Position numbers and translations under genes: made by a program. 64,000 nucleotides of DNA from Atrina japonica (lineage: Eukaryota; Mollusca; Bivalvia; Pterioida; Pinnidae). Under the pieces are notes generated by a model. That model saw only the letters and a program-made list of their open reading frames with translations, was not told where the DNA came from and made no database searches. Of the stretch, positions 46,206 through 58,300 are shown in pieces (position 1 is the stretch's first letter; each line of letters begins with the position of its first letter). The DNA lies in assembly GCA_030159075.1 (NCBI GenBank), contig BROG01000258.1, positions 852,001 to 916,000 of the forward strand, given 5' to 3'.

Positions 46206-46580
46206 GAATCCTGTCCGACAGTGAATATTATTTTTCAAGTTGTATGAAGATGTCTTTAAATCTACAGCAACGGTTGAAGACGTGAAAACTTTACACATAC
46301 AATAACAATAGGACTTCATGAAGTTGACATTTACTTTGTTTGAAAAATGTTCAAATTCCCAAATAAAATTTATCGGGTACACAAATGCAAAATGTAATGT
46401 TTGAAAAAAAACCTTTGTCACAGATAAGAATTAATGCTAAAAGAATGGAGAAAAATTAATAACAAAATAAAATAAAATACCATAACTGGTAAATATTGTC
46501 AAATTTTTACCAAGATTGAACTATATTTTAGTGAAAAACAACATCTCAAATTTGGTTAAGATCTGAGGAAAGAAACAAAT

Positions 46581-46752
46581 ACAGTGAATCTTTGCCTAAA
46601 AATCATATCGCTTAGGACACCACCTCACAATTAAGACCATGAATTTCCAGTCTCTTCACTAATATTGAATCAGTTCAAAACCTCACTTGAGAGACCATCT
46701 TACTATCAACCACTTTCAGTGGTCTTAATATCAAGGTTCTACTGTGTGTTTC
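46581..46752. mobile_element. Short Tigger-like MITE
   Basis: The left end ACAGTGAATCTTTGCC and right end AAGGTTCTACTGTG are inverted-type termini like those of the other CAGTnnAA elements. The interior includes a TTGAGAGACCATCTT block. Confidence 0.55.
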
Positions 46753-47224
46753 AAGGAAACTAAGGGCAGGATGTTGCTCTCAAAAGCATACCATCTTTTT
46801 GCGTTCAAATTTATTTGCAAATCAACAAACAGACACACTTTTCTGACTCATTGTTTTATATTCAAATGAGATTGCTTCAATTCCATTTTGTAATTAATTA
46901 GAACTAGTAACACTTGATAAAATCTATATATGTGATATTTTACAAGCAATATTCATGTTTGGCTCTGTTTAGAATTTACCATGGATTCAAGCTGAGAGAA
47001 ATTAACAGTGTTGTTTTTTTAGGATATAAGCATTTATATAAGCCTTAATTACACTTATTGCCATATAGGAGAAAAATCTTTAAACAAACAAATTTACAGA
47101 TAATTCCGCATCTTATTCTTTTGATCAATCTATCTAATTATCTGTCTGTCTATTTTCTATCCTTCCATCTATTTTTCTTTCCATCTATTGGTCCTGTTTC
47201 TGCCTGAATATTTTTATCTGTCTG

Positions 47225-47228
<4 letters not shown>

Positions 47229-47256
<28 letters not shown>

Positions 47257-47303
47257 TTTCTCCTATATACACATATAAAATTTTACATACATATATACAG
47301 TCT

Positions 47304-47334
<31 letters not shown>

Positions 47335-47395
47335 TACATAGTCTATATATATATACATATATATATATATATACATAGTCTATATATATATATAT
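47229..47395. repeat. CA and TA compound microsatellite
   Basis: (CA)n at 47229-47256, followed by TATA/CATA tracts with repeated CATAGTCTATATATATA segments. Confidence 0.95.
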
Positions 47396-47487
47396 AATCT
47401 GTCACGAGTTTCAATTAATATCACATTTATGATACGAGTTTTTGAATTTTCCATTTTGCGAACCTCTGGCAAAACTCGTGACAGATT
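47396..47487. mobile_element. 92-bp foldback with perfect 16-bp termini
   Basis: AATCTGTCACGAGTTT at 47396-47411 and AAACTCGTGACAGATT at 47472-47487 are perfect inverted repeats. The element directly abuts a TA microsatellite. It is too short to encode anything and fits a tiny MITE. Confidence 0.75.
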
Positions 47488-48085
47488 CCTTTTATCATAT
47501 GATCAAACATAATCAATATGAACGGCATTTTCTGATGACTGGGGATCAGAATCTATATTCTCCTTTCTGTCGAGTTTACCAAATTGTTCCAAATAGGTAA
47601 AGTACTTGCGCAGAAATAAGTACACAAAACATATTGTAAACATTGCTTATAATTGAAAATAAGCATTGAGCCAACATTATAAATTATTATTTGCATCTAA
47701 ATATAGTTATCGGATGTTAAAATTAGCAAAATTGCTGACTTCAATACAACAAAATTTTAAAATCATCTTCACATGTTTTATTCGATTGACCCTATTCAAG
47801 TTCAAGTGACGTCACAAACACCAAGTGAAGTCATCGCTAACCTTCAGATGAATGAAATCTGCGTATGTAATGAATAAAAGTAGTTCAGATTTCTGCATGT
47901 TAGCCAATGACATATATCCTTATTCAGATATAAGTGACATCCTTGCCAACCTTCAGATGTTACAGAAATTTGGTAGATGAATTAAAAAGTTACAACAGAA
48001 CACTGCACTCACAATGATATATATATATATATGTTACAAAATTTATAGATATATACAATATACATATACTACAATATATATATAT
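47488..48085. other. Interval with no recognised gene
   Basis: Contains a weak local duplication around AACCTTCAGATG (near 47840 and 47950) and TA tracts near 48019-48090. Confidence 0.5.
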
Positions 48086-48089
48086 ATAT

Positions 48090-48240
48090 AGTGGAATCTT
48101 GTTATCTGAAATTCACAGGACTACCCCATTTACTAGAAAATTTTCAATTCACATCTTTTTCTATTCTTAGTGGACAATGAATAAACCTACTCAGACTTCT
48201 GGTTAATTCAAACTGGATTTAATCAATTATAAATTATAAG
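48090..48240. repeat. One end of a Tigger-like MITE
   Basis: AGTGGAATCTTGTTATCTGA resembles the CAGTGGAATC terminus at 59591 read in the opposite orientation, and it follows a TA tract. The other end is not identified. Confidence 0.4.
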
Positions 48241-48249
48241 TTACCCTTT

Positions 48250-48530
48250 CACCTTGAGTCAACCTGGCTCAGTTGGTAGTGTGCTCGACTCTTGATCGTG
48301 AGGTTGTGAGTTCTAGTCCAGCTGGCGGCAGGATGGTTTCCTGTCTTTCGGATTGAGACAGTAAAAACCAAGGTCCCATGTCACAGTAGGTGTTGGCATG
48401 TTCAAGAACCCTCACTGATCAATGGCTTTAAGTGCCGAGCATAGGCTAAAATTTACCAGCATTTGGCGACGTCTCCATATGAGTGAAAGATTCTTGAGTG
48501 GGACGTTAAACAGCAATAAACAAAGACTTT
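48250..48530 (+). mobile_element. tRNA-derived SINE, family A, near full length
   Basis: Head CCTGGCTCAGTTGGTAGTGT (A-box-like) and GAGGTTGTGAGTTCTAGTCC (B-box-like). Body GACAGTAAAAACCAAGGTCC, AAGAACCCTCACTGATCAAT and GCCGAGCATAGGC. Tail GGACGTTAAACAGCAATAAA. This is the most complete family-A copy here. Confidence 0.88.
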
Positions 48531-49646
48531 TCACCTCGACTCATTAACTGGAGTTGATCGTCCTATGTTTTGTAGGTAAACAAGTAAGTAATCATAATGC
48601 TTTTCGCTTTCAAAAAGTAAACCTTTCTATTGTGGAAGGTAATTTGGGTATAACAAATGACAATGCTATGATATTCAGACAAGAAATATACTTCAAGATA
48701 AGTGAAATTTCGAGATACAAACTTCAAGATATCAGGAATAAAATTAGTATAAATATATAGTAAAAAAATTGGACCTGCTGTTCAACTTTAGATCATCAGA
48801 ATTTCAACACATCAATGATGTATTATTATTTATTATAATGTAACCCGTGGTTAGCTCAAGTATTTTTGATCGTAGGCGGAGCACAGAAATGTGATAATAT
48901 TAGTAGATAGTCTAGATCTCAAATCACGCACAAAACACTTACATCATATATACTTTTCAATCTTAGTTTATTAATTCTTTTTGTATATCAACTTGATAGT
49001 ACAAACGACGACCTAAAACATAAAATAAAACTAAATCAAGACGAGACAACATAAAACAACTTAAACAGATGAAATTGACAAAAACGATGGACTATTAAAT
49101 TTACATTATTTATAAGTATATAAGAATTTCTTACCAAACAGATCCGGTTTTAAATATGGGATTTTGAGTATGTGACCTTTCCAAAATTTAGGTTGTTTAG
49201 TTCAAACGTTAAACCTGGGAATGAGGGATGCGGTCAGTTCAATTTCTTTTGTTAATTTAGGTATGATGTCCATGAGTACAGTTCCAAAAAGTGTTCAGTC
49301 ACATATCAATTTCAGGTTAGGTTTTAAACAAAAACACATGTACTCTCACAGACAGTATAAAACTTAGACTCACACATTAACACAGGACGTTCTATAATTC
49401 TCAATAAAATATTCACATGTATAAATATATGTACCGTGGGTTGCAACAATATATAAATATAATAAGTATATCATTACCGTATACAGTACATTACTATACT
49501 TATTAAGTATATATTAATATTTGTAAAAAATCACAAATTATCTTAAATGACAGAAAAATAGATTTTCATATAAAAATCATTCCTGAGTATTAAGACTATA
49601 ATAAATTGTGTCAAATAGATATACAAATATATATACAAATAGATAT

Positions 49647-49687
<41 letters not shown>

Positions 49688-50080
49688 AAACATATTTTCA
49701 TATTCTACCTCTCCTATTGATTCTAATTGTATTCACTGTTAACAGTATAACACTGCTTAATGCTGTATATCAAATTACAACATATTGAATGGTGAGATCA
49801 CTTTCAGTTTAGATTTTAATCTGTCTAGACCTGTCCTAATGGGCAGACAGTTATTCAACCATGACATGTAAGTCAGTCACAAAGACCAGACACCTGCAGA
49901 AAAAAAAACTTCTTGTCAAAGTTGAACTACATGCAAAATTAAAAGATTGTACCAGTCTGCATAGCTTCAATTTTGCTTAAACCAAAAACTTTAACCAAAG
50001 TCACACAACCATTTGATTCAGGTCATACAGACCAGACACCCTATAGACATGGCCACTGGTCATGGACAACAATTGTGTGA
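48531..50080. other. Interval downstream of the fucosidase, no gene recognised
   Basis: TA microsatellite at 49643-49684. Otherwise AT-rich. If the fucosidase transcript extends this far, TTTATT at about 48967 would read as AATAAA on the minus strand, but nothing ties it to the gene. Confidence 0.45.
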
Positions 50081-50082
50081 GG

Positions 50083-50427
50083 TATCATCACCCTCAAATA
50101 CAAGGTTACATGAAGAATTTATGATCTAGACAAGAAATTGTCATCACCCTCAAATACAAGGTTACATGAAGAATTTATGATCTAGACAAGAAATTGTCAT
50201 CACCCTCAAATACAAGGTTACATGAAGAATTTATGATCTAGACAAGAAATTGTCATCACCCTCAAATACAAGGTTACATGAAGAATTTATGATCTAGACA
50301 AGAAATTGTCATCACCACCCAAGGTCAAATAAAGGTTACATGAAGAATTTATGATCTAGACAAGAAATTGTCATCACCCTCAAATACAAGGTTACATGAA
50401 GAATTTATGATCTAGACAAGAAATTGG
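50083..50427. repeat. ~56-bp tandem array, six copies
   Basis: Units contain CATCACCCTCAAATACAAGG, TTACATGAAGAATTTATGAT and CTAGACAAGAAATTGT. The fifth copy has a variant, CACCCAAGGTCAAATAAAGG. Confidence 0.95.
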
Positions 50428-50984
50428 CCATGTGTTCACTGTAACCTTGAGCTTGTAGATAAGACATACCCTTGTGTGATGCACAACAATTATGTGAAAT
50501 ATTATCACTACCCACGGTAACAAGAAAAAATTATGACACAGACAAAAGTTATTGACAAACAATGAGATAAGATGGTACTCCCACATCTTACAAGAATATT
50601 TTCAAAAGAGAAAGAAAATTTCAGTGCATGATGTAGATAACCTGGAATGATAGGTAAAATTCAGGAAAATACAGTGGGCAAGTTCTGTGAGAAAGATTAA
50701 GTGTATAAAAAGACTCACAGAATCCAAATAACAAAAGTTGTACATGTTCCAGAATTTTATCAAAAAGACAAAATGCATATGAAAAATAAAAGCACTAACA
50801 ATATCTAAAAATAAAAGTAACTGCATAAGACAGAAATATTATATAAAACTTCTCCTGTATTTGAAGTAAAATCAGTCTGTTTTACAAAGGTTTCTTTTGA
50901 ACTGAACTATTTATAATATGCCAGTTAATGTGGATATGAAGTCATCTTTTATCTTAACTAAACCATCAAGAGTAACAGACAAAT

Positions 50985-51770
50985 AACATATTCTAGTAAT
51001 TTATATTATTATGTGACATGAATTTATTTTCCACCTAACTGAACCTCTAATAATAGACAAATGACATATTCTGGTAGTATATACTATCATGTGACATGAA
51101 ATCAATTTACACTTAAAGTGAGACAGTGGGAGTAACAGACAAATAACATATTCTAGATATTTATACTATCATATGACAAGAAATTATTTTCCACCTAACT
51201 GAACCTCTAGTAATAGACAAATGAAATATTCTGGTAGTATATACCATCATGTGACATGAAATCAATTTCCACTTAAAGTGACACGGTGGGAGTAACAGAC
51301 ATATACCATCATGTGACATGAAATCAATTTCCACTTAAAGTGACACGGTGGGAGTAACAGACATATACCATCATGTGACATGAAATCAATTTCCACTTAA
51401 AGTGACACGGTGGGAGTAACAGACATATACCATCATGTGACATGAAATCAATTTCCACTTAAAGTGACACGGTGGGAGTAACAGACATATACCATCATGT
51501 GACATGAAATCAATTTCTGCTTAAAGTGACATGGTTGGAGTCACAGACAAATGACATATTCTGGTAGTATATACTATTATGTGACATGAAATCAATTTCC
51601 ACTTAAAGTGAGACAGAGGGAGTAACAGACTTGACATATTCAGGCAGTTTATACTACTGTGTGAGGTAAAATTATCTTCCACTAAAAGTGACCCTCTAGG
51701 AGTTACAGACAAGTGATATTCTGGTAGTATATACTATCATGTGACATAAATATCATTTCACTGAAAGTCA
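50985..51770. repeat. Two-level tandem array downstream of the fucosidase
   Basis: A diverged unit of about 120 bp (CATATTCTGGTAGTATATAC, then ATGTGACATGAAAT, then CACTTAAAGTGA, then GGAGTAACAGACA) spans the block. Its half has been amplified into about five nearly identical 61-bp units at 51238-51545. Confidence 0.92.
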
Positions 51771-52099
51771 CTGTCTAGAAGTAACATATAAAAATCATAG
51801 ATACCAAAGTACAAATCTTCAGGATGTCCAAGATACATACAAATCTGGTGAATATTGGACAAATATGGACCTCTGGAAATCCAGAGGTGGGATCAGGTGC
51901 CATGGAGGCATAAACATCCCCTGTTGACATACCCATACATACAAATGATTATCACAGGTAGAATATACATCCTATTGCTGTTATCGACTGAGAAAGTGAG
52001 GATTTGATATCCTTAGTCCAAAATTAAAACAATCAGTTTACACATAGTTCACTGTAAAGATCACAAGAGACTAATCTATAACTTGCAACAAATGGTATG

Positions 52100-52352
52100 T
52101 TATGGTAATACATTTTCTAGTTGGAATGTCCACGCCCACATGCATGGCATGCTGCTGTAATGAATGGCTGGAATTTTCAGAAGCATGCCACCAGTTGAGA
52201 CCTTTTCCCATGGGATCATTGAAGGATAGCCTAATAGATTAACTGTTGTTTTATCTGTTGCTTTTGGTGAACCAAGGATCAGCTGTCCATCTGTCGGCCA
52301 TTTTTGTATGATAGCATACACATGATTTGGATTTTTCTTTGACACTGTGTAC
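52100..52352 (-). CDS. FUCA: Fucosidase exon g with stop codon
   Basis: Acceptor TTACTTTCAG. It encodes [52 protein letters not shown] and [13 protein letters not shown] followed by TAA at 52100-52102. This is the C-terminal beta-sandwich of animal fucosidases, at the usual length. Confidence 0.94.
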
Positions 52353-55300
52353 CTGAAAGTAATCATCAAACAGAATTTACAATTTTCTGGAATTTCAAAT
52401 GATTTATTGTACTAGTGCAGGGTTGAACCTTTCACCCCCACTATCTTTATGTAATACTCTTTTCTATTGTATTGGATTAGTCAATTATGGTTTGTGGGTT
52501 GTAAAGTTGTAACTCTGCTATTATGATTAGTATGAGCCAGTTTTGATCTGTCTATTATTATTACGCAATTCTAATATGAAAATAATATGGAAGGGTATCA
52601 CTACTTTTATTCTGAGAAATAAGATACATTCATTGAATAAATTAAAGACAAAAAAAAGAAGATGTGTTCAAAAGACTATATTCTTCAGAGTGCTAATTCA
52701 TTCATAGATATGTTTAAGTCCCATAACATAACTGAACTTATCCCATATCTGAACGAGGTAGAACAACATACCAAAGTCAAATAAAGGGGCATTAGCTGTG
52801 TTGACCATAAACAGTTATTTGGATTTTTTTTTTTATACTTTTACTATTTGATTTTGATGTACAATAACAAATAAGAGCTATTTACAGACATAAAAAATGT
52901 ATATCCCTATATATTTTGTGAAAGTAAAGTTGGGTCCAAAGTGGTATGCATATAGACATGATACAAATAGTAATGTTGGATTAATCAATTGTAAGTGAAT
53001 AATTGCCAAAGTGGGTTTCTTAAGCGATTTTCACAAAATATATAGGAATATAAGAATTTTTACGCCAGTGTATATCTCTTTTTAGTTATTATATACCAAT
53101 CTAAGAAGTAAAAATGGAAAGAAAAGTTTTTGCAAATGCCCCTTGAAGATTTGAGAAAAGAAACTAAAATTATTTGATAGAAAGTTTTGCAACAAGAAAA
53201 CAAATTTACCAAAAACTTGGGGGAATAAAAAGAGCAAGCATTCTGAAAGTATTGATGAATCAATTGATGTCCCCTACCTGGAAAATATTCTGAGAGTATT
53301 GTTCAATCAATTCCCTACCTATGAAAGCATTATTCAGCGCTCCAGATAAGCATCGTATTTGCATAAAAATAAAATTAAACACATTGGATCTGAAACCTGC
53401 TAAGAGATAAAATATTGAGTTCAGTAGTTCTTAACGGTCTTTGGTCACAATGTGTGTTAAAGCTCTGTAGTCAAGCTGACCCAAACCCAGATGTTTAAAT
53501 TGTGGACTTACATTGTACAGACAATTAAAAAAGATCAATATATGGTATCTTAGCAATCAAACCTTTATAGTAAAATCAATGGCAATCGTAATATGGCAAC
53601 AGAATTGGAAAAACCCACTTTTTTGTGGGTAAAAATACCCACTGGATTTGGAAATGATGGGTTTGTTTTGTTTATTGATGTTTAACATCCCACTCAAGAA
53701 CCTCGGTTTTTTAACTGTCTCATCCGAAGGACAGGAAACCAACCTGCCACCAGCTGGCCTTGAACTCATGATCAAGAGTCCATCGCGCTACCAACTGAGC
53801 CGAAATTATGGGTATCAGAAAGTGCTCAGAAAGTTACCTGGAGCACTGCATTTTAAACACTTATAACTTTATCCTAACCCATAACCAGACAGACTGACAA
53901 ATAGATGCAGGGAAAGCCTATTGTCCCCTTCTCCCCCCTTTACTTCTCTGATAGGACAAATAAAAAAAAGTCCAGCTTACCAGACATTTGGAGTAAATGT
54001 ATCATTCTGGTGTCCCCAAGGTATGGTCTTGTAAATGCCATCTCCATTAACTTTTAACCAGTCTCCTAGCTGACGCAGACGTTCTTCAAATATGGGCGGT
54101 ATTTTACCGTAAGCTGTTGGTCCAATATCGATCAGCACATTTCCACCGCAACTTTAAAAAAAGAGGAATGTTTTCAACATCAGCAAATATCGTAATAATG
54201 ATTTATACACGCTTGGTCTTGAATTTTCGGACATCTCATCAAAGATACCCCCAAAACTGATTTTACTTCCTCTTGGAGCCAAAAGAATACAATACATTTT
54301 GTGTACTTACTTATTAGTGATACAATGATCAACTGGTATACATGGTTTGTGATGTTTGTTAAATGTCGGTTACTAGTGTGACAATCCAGAAAAACGTTTT
54401 ATTCTGATACAATTTATAAAGTATAACACACATTAATTAAACACTTTACAAAAAGGAAACAAAATGTGCATAGTGATATAGCAGCTACCGAGTTTGAGGC
54501 AATGATTGATTGATGAAAACATCATACCTGATGATATTACAGCAATGACTTATACTTAAGTTGGTTTTTACAACTTTTTAGACAACATGAATGAAAAGTG
54601 ATACGTATCGACACAATGATCCATGATACACAAGTCAAAATCAAAGACCTGAATGGCCATAATGACGTTGGGCACTTGAAAAATTACAAAGTCTGTTCAT
54701 TGTAGGTATGCCTGGAAAATCTAGTAGATTCAGGTGGATTGACATCTGTAGCTAATAAACTTCTAGTAAACTTAAAAGAGTACCGGATCAGAAGTGGCAA
54801 CCCCGGACTTTCCCAACCTGTTACATTTACCGTCTGGATAAGTGAACTTTTTTAGTTTGTCCATGGACCATAAATCTAGAGTTCCAAGTCCTATTAGAAT
54901 TAAAGTATTTTTGTATATATCTAATAGCTATATTCATAAGTCTGTCTAAAAAAAAACAGGAACATTTTGTGTTTATTTTTATATTCAAACTCATATCAGG
55001 GGTATTGCAACAACACTTTGTATAAAGGGAAAACCACATAACTAAAAATAGATCAATCTCTAAGATGACAAGACATTGGCAATATGATGTATCCCTATAG
55101 AGAACAATGATTTCAGAATAACTTTGGTAACTTCTGCATATCTACAGTTTGTTTAGAAAACGCTGTCAAAAACCACATAATGGATTACGGATCTCTTTGT
55201 TATTCACAAGGAGGGCAAAAGTAATTTTACTTGACATCGGCTACTATTGAAATCCTATGCCAACATGACTCAAAACTTTTGTTGACAGTTGCTGTGCAAC

Positions 55301-58300
55301 TTCTGGGGAGTTATCTCCCTCAACAACAAAAATTCAATACAATGAATATTGCCTGCTACCGGAAGCCTTCCGATGTGCAAGCACAAAGCCTCAGGTAGCA
55401 GGCTATATGATGAATCTCTGTATTCATATCAGTGTTAGAAGTAGATCCTAATTTGTGTAAATGAACAGAAAGCCAAATATATAAGATCCTTTAATATCAA
55501 AATTGTCACTATGGTTTATTTTTTTTGCTAGTATGATTAATTATAATATCACAGTATAAGTTAAAAGAAATGTATGAATAGAAAGAACACACACTGAATA
55601 TCCTTGATGAAAGCTTTACTTTTCGTGTACTATTATGTTTTGAGACTGCAGAAAAAACGGAGCAGCGTCAGAATCTGCCTGATCCCTATATGACTGTTTT
55701 GCTTCGCTCAAAAACATAAAATTCAATAAATCTACTCTACAGTTGATCTTATCTAGCTCCATCTTGGTCCAGATATCAAAATCATATGAATTTTCTTCAT
55801 CCTCTAATTCTCACTTCAAGACCTGTATGATTTTACATTTGTTTCACTTTCAATGAAAAACAGGTGTTGAAAAAATGGTAGGGAAGTAATGATTACATTT
55901 CATTCTAATAGAATGTCTGACTGACTTTGCTGCAGACTAGATGGGTTCCCATAACACCGAATCAGATGGAAATTTCTACACTGGAATTAACTCGGAGCAT
56001 ATATGTAAGATACTGAAATATTCATGTGTTTAGTTTATCTACTACATCTTTATGCCTGTATAATTGCCTATGATGAAATGTTTTGACATTTTAACACCAA
56101 CACAAAAAATATGCATAAAATATGAATAAAATCCAATAGATTGCATAGAGAATCTCATAGATTGCTTAAAGACTTCATTTGTTTGCTGATTTGAACAAGT
56201 TTGGAATTTCTGAAACTGGTCAGTATTCTTACAGGCCTCAGACTGTCGAACCACTGCTGATTTCTGCCCCAGACATAAGTCGGTAATTACATACTGTAAA
56301 GATCATGACAAGGCTTGTGATCTTCTGTATGTAGACAACAAAATATATGTAGATACCACATTAAATGATTTGACTGAACAGTTTGTTAGATTTACATGAC
56401 TTACCTGATAGTAGATATAAGCTGTTCTAAAATGTCTTCTATAGTTAAAAATGTTGCCAAGGTAACATCTCGTCGATATCCCCAACAGCTTCTATCAATA
56501 CTGAATGCATTCTCAAATTTCTTCTTTTGTAATGTTTCTGAAAAAAATTATTTGTTTACATTAGTGATGTGATGATGTCACACAAACAAACACACCGGCA
56601 CACACAAACAAACACACCAGCACACACAAACACATGCACATACACAAACAGAGGCATACACACACACACACACATAAGATCTAAACACACAAATACACAC
56701 ACTCAACTCCTCTTACATACACACACAGAGGTTGGTCGTACCAATTTTTGCGAATCTCAAGCCAAATTAATTTCAATAATTTTCAGATAAAAATAAAGAT
56801 GTACATGTATCTATGATGCTTTAAAACACACATAATAACACTTGTTACTAAACTGAAACTGATGTCAATGATGTTAATGGTAAAATGGATGCCATTGATG
56901 CAGATGTGTAGAATGTCTACAATGATAATGACTAACTGTAATCAGATGTTGAAACTAGGCAGTATCTAAAAATACTAAAGAGCATCATCTATTGTAATAC
57001 ATGCAGTACCAAACTTAAGGTATTTTTCACTTTATATTGGATACTGTGATATCTAACAAATCACTCTTACTGAAAACATTTTTTGATAAAGGGAAGTACT
57101 CTACTATTGTTGTATCTATTGGTATAATTTCACTAAGGATACACAAACACACAATGACTGAGCATTTCTATCTGAATACATCATTTGACGGTACTGTTTA
57201 CGACAGAAAGTAATGACTGATACGGGACTTCAAGTTATGATTCTGGATAAATGAGTGACAATATCTTAATGTACATAAATTGTTTACTGAGGTAATATCT
57301 CGCAGTAGAAAAGTACGAAAATGTAAGGTCTTACTGGGGTTGTATCTATCAGTAGGACTTAGTAAGGTTATGTATACTGTGATACTTGTATATAAAGACC
57401 CCCATAGGGACACAACAAAACTAGTCTTTATAGGGAGGTGGTCTTTATACAGAGGTTGATTTGTACACAAATGATACTATTGGATCTTTATGACCAGGTG
57501 GTTTTTATACACAGGTGGTTGCTAATGGTGGTTTTACTGTAATAAGATAGGATCAGGATATAAGAGTATGTATATACAGGTAAAGCAGGGATCTTCCTAC
57601 CTCCTAAACTTTGAGTCCAGAGTCTGAAAAATCAGGAAAATATACACATTAACTAAAACAGAAAAAAAACAATATCAAAGATTTGTTTTGAAATACTTTA
57701 TCCTTTATCTTGAAACTCCAAATTAGGAATTTTTGCTTTTTTGGGGGAAAATATCAGCCATTTTATCATTGGAATAGGGTCCTGAAACGAGACCCCAAAA
57801 TGGTTTGGTAAAATCCTTACTTGGGTTGTATCTATCAGTACAAGTGAAAACTCCTCCATGTTTACACATTGTATCTCTTCCCCAACGGTCATTAATAACA
57901 ACTTTATCTTTCACTGGACTGAAAAATAAGATACAGAAAATATATTTACATAAATTATGAGTACTTTCACAATGAAAGATGGGAAATCTATAAATTAACA
58001 ACTATCAGAATATCTGAAATGATTCATTTGTGTATTAAATCATGGTGAAAGATAAACAACAAAGAGATTAAAATCAAGTGAACAAAATTATAGGTGTATA
58101 GTAGAACCTGTCTTGAGAGACAGCTCAAGTGATAGACCACCTGTCTTGAGAGACCGCTCAAGTGAAAGACCACCTGTCTTGAGAGACCGCTCAAGTGATA
58201 GACCACCTGTCTTGAGAGACCGCTCAAGTGATAGACCACCTGTCTTGAGAGACCGCTCAAGTGATAGACCACCTGTCTTGAGAGACCGCTCAAGTGAAAG

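Noticed and set aside
57198..57470. An alternative copy of exon d
   Set aside because: Only about 25 bp at the 3' border are duplicated. No acceptor or body of the exon is present.
57588..57623. A mini-exon of the fucosidase between exons d and e
   Set aside because: Acceptor- and donor-like signals are present (TTTTTCAG and GTAGGA), but inclusion introduces a stop. Direct joining of exons d and e gives [13 protein letters not shown], which fits the family.
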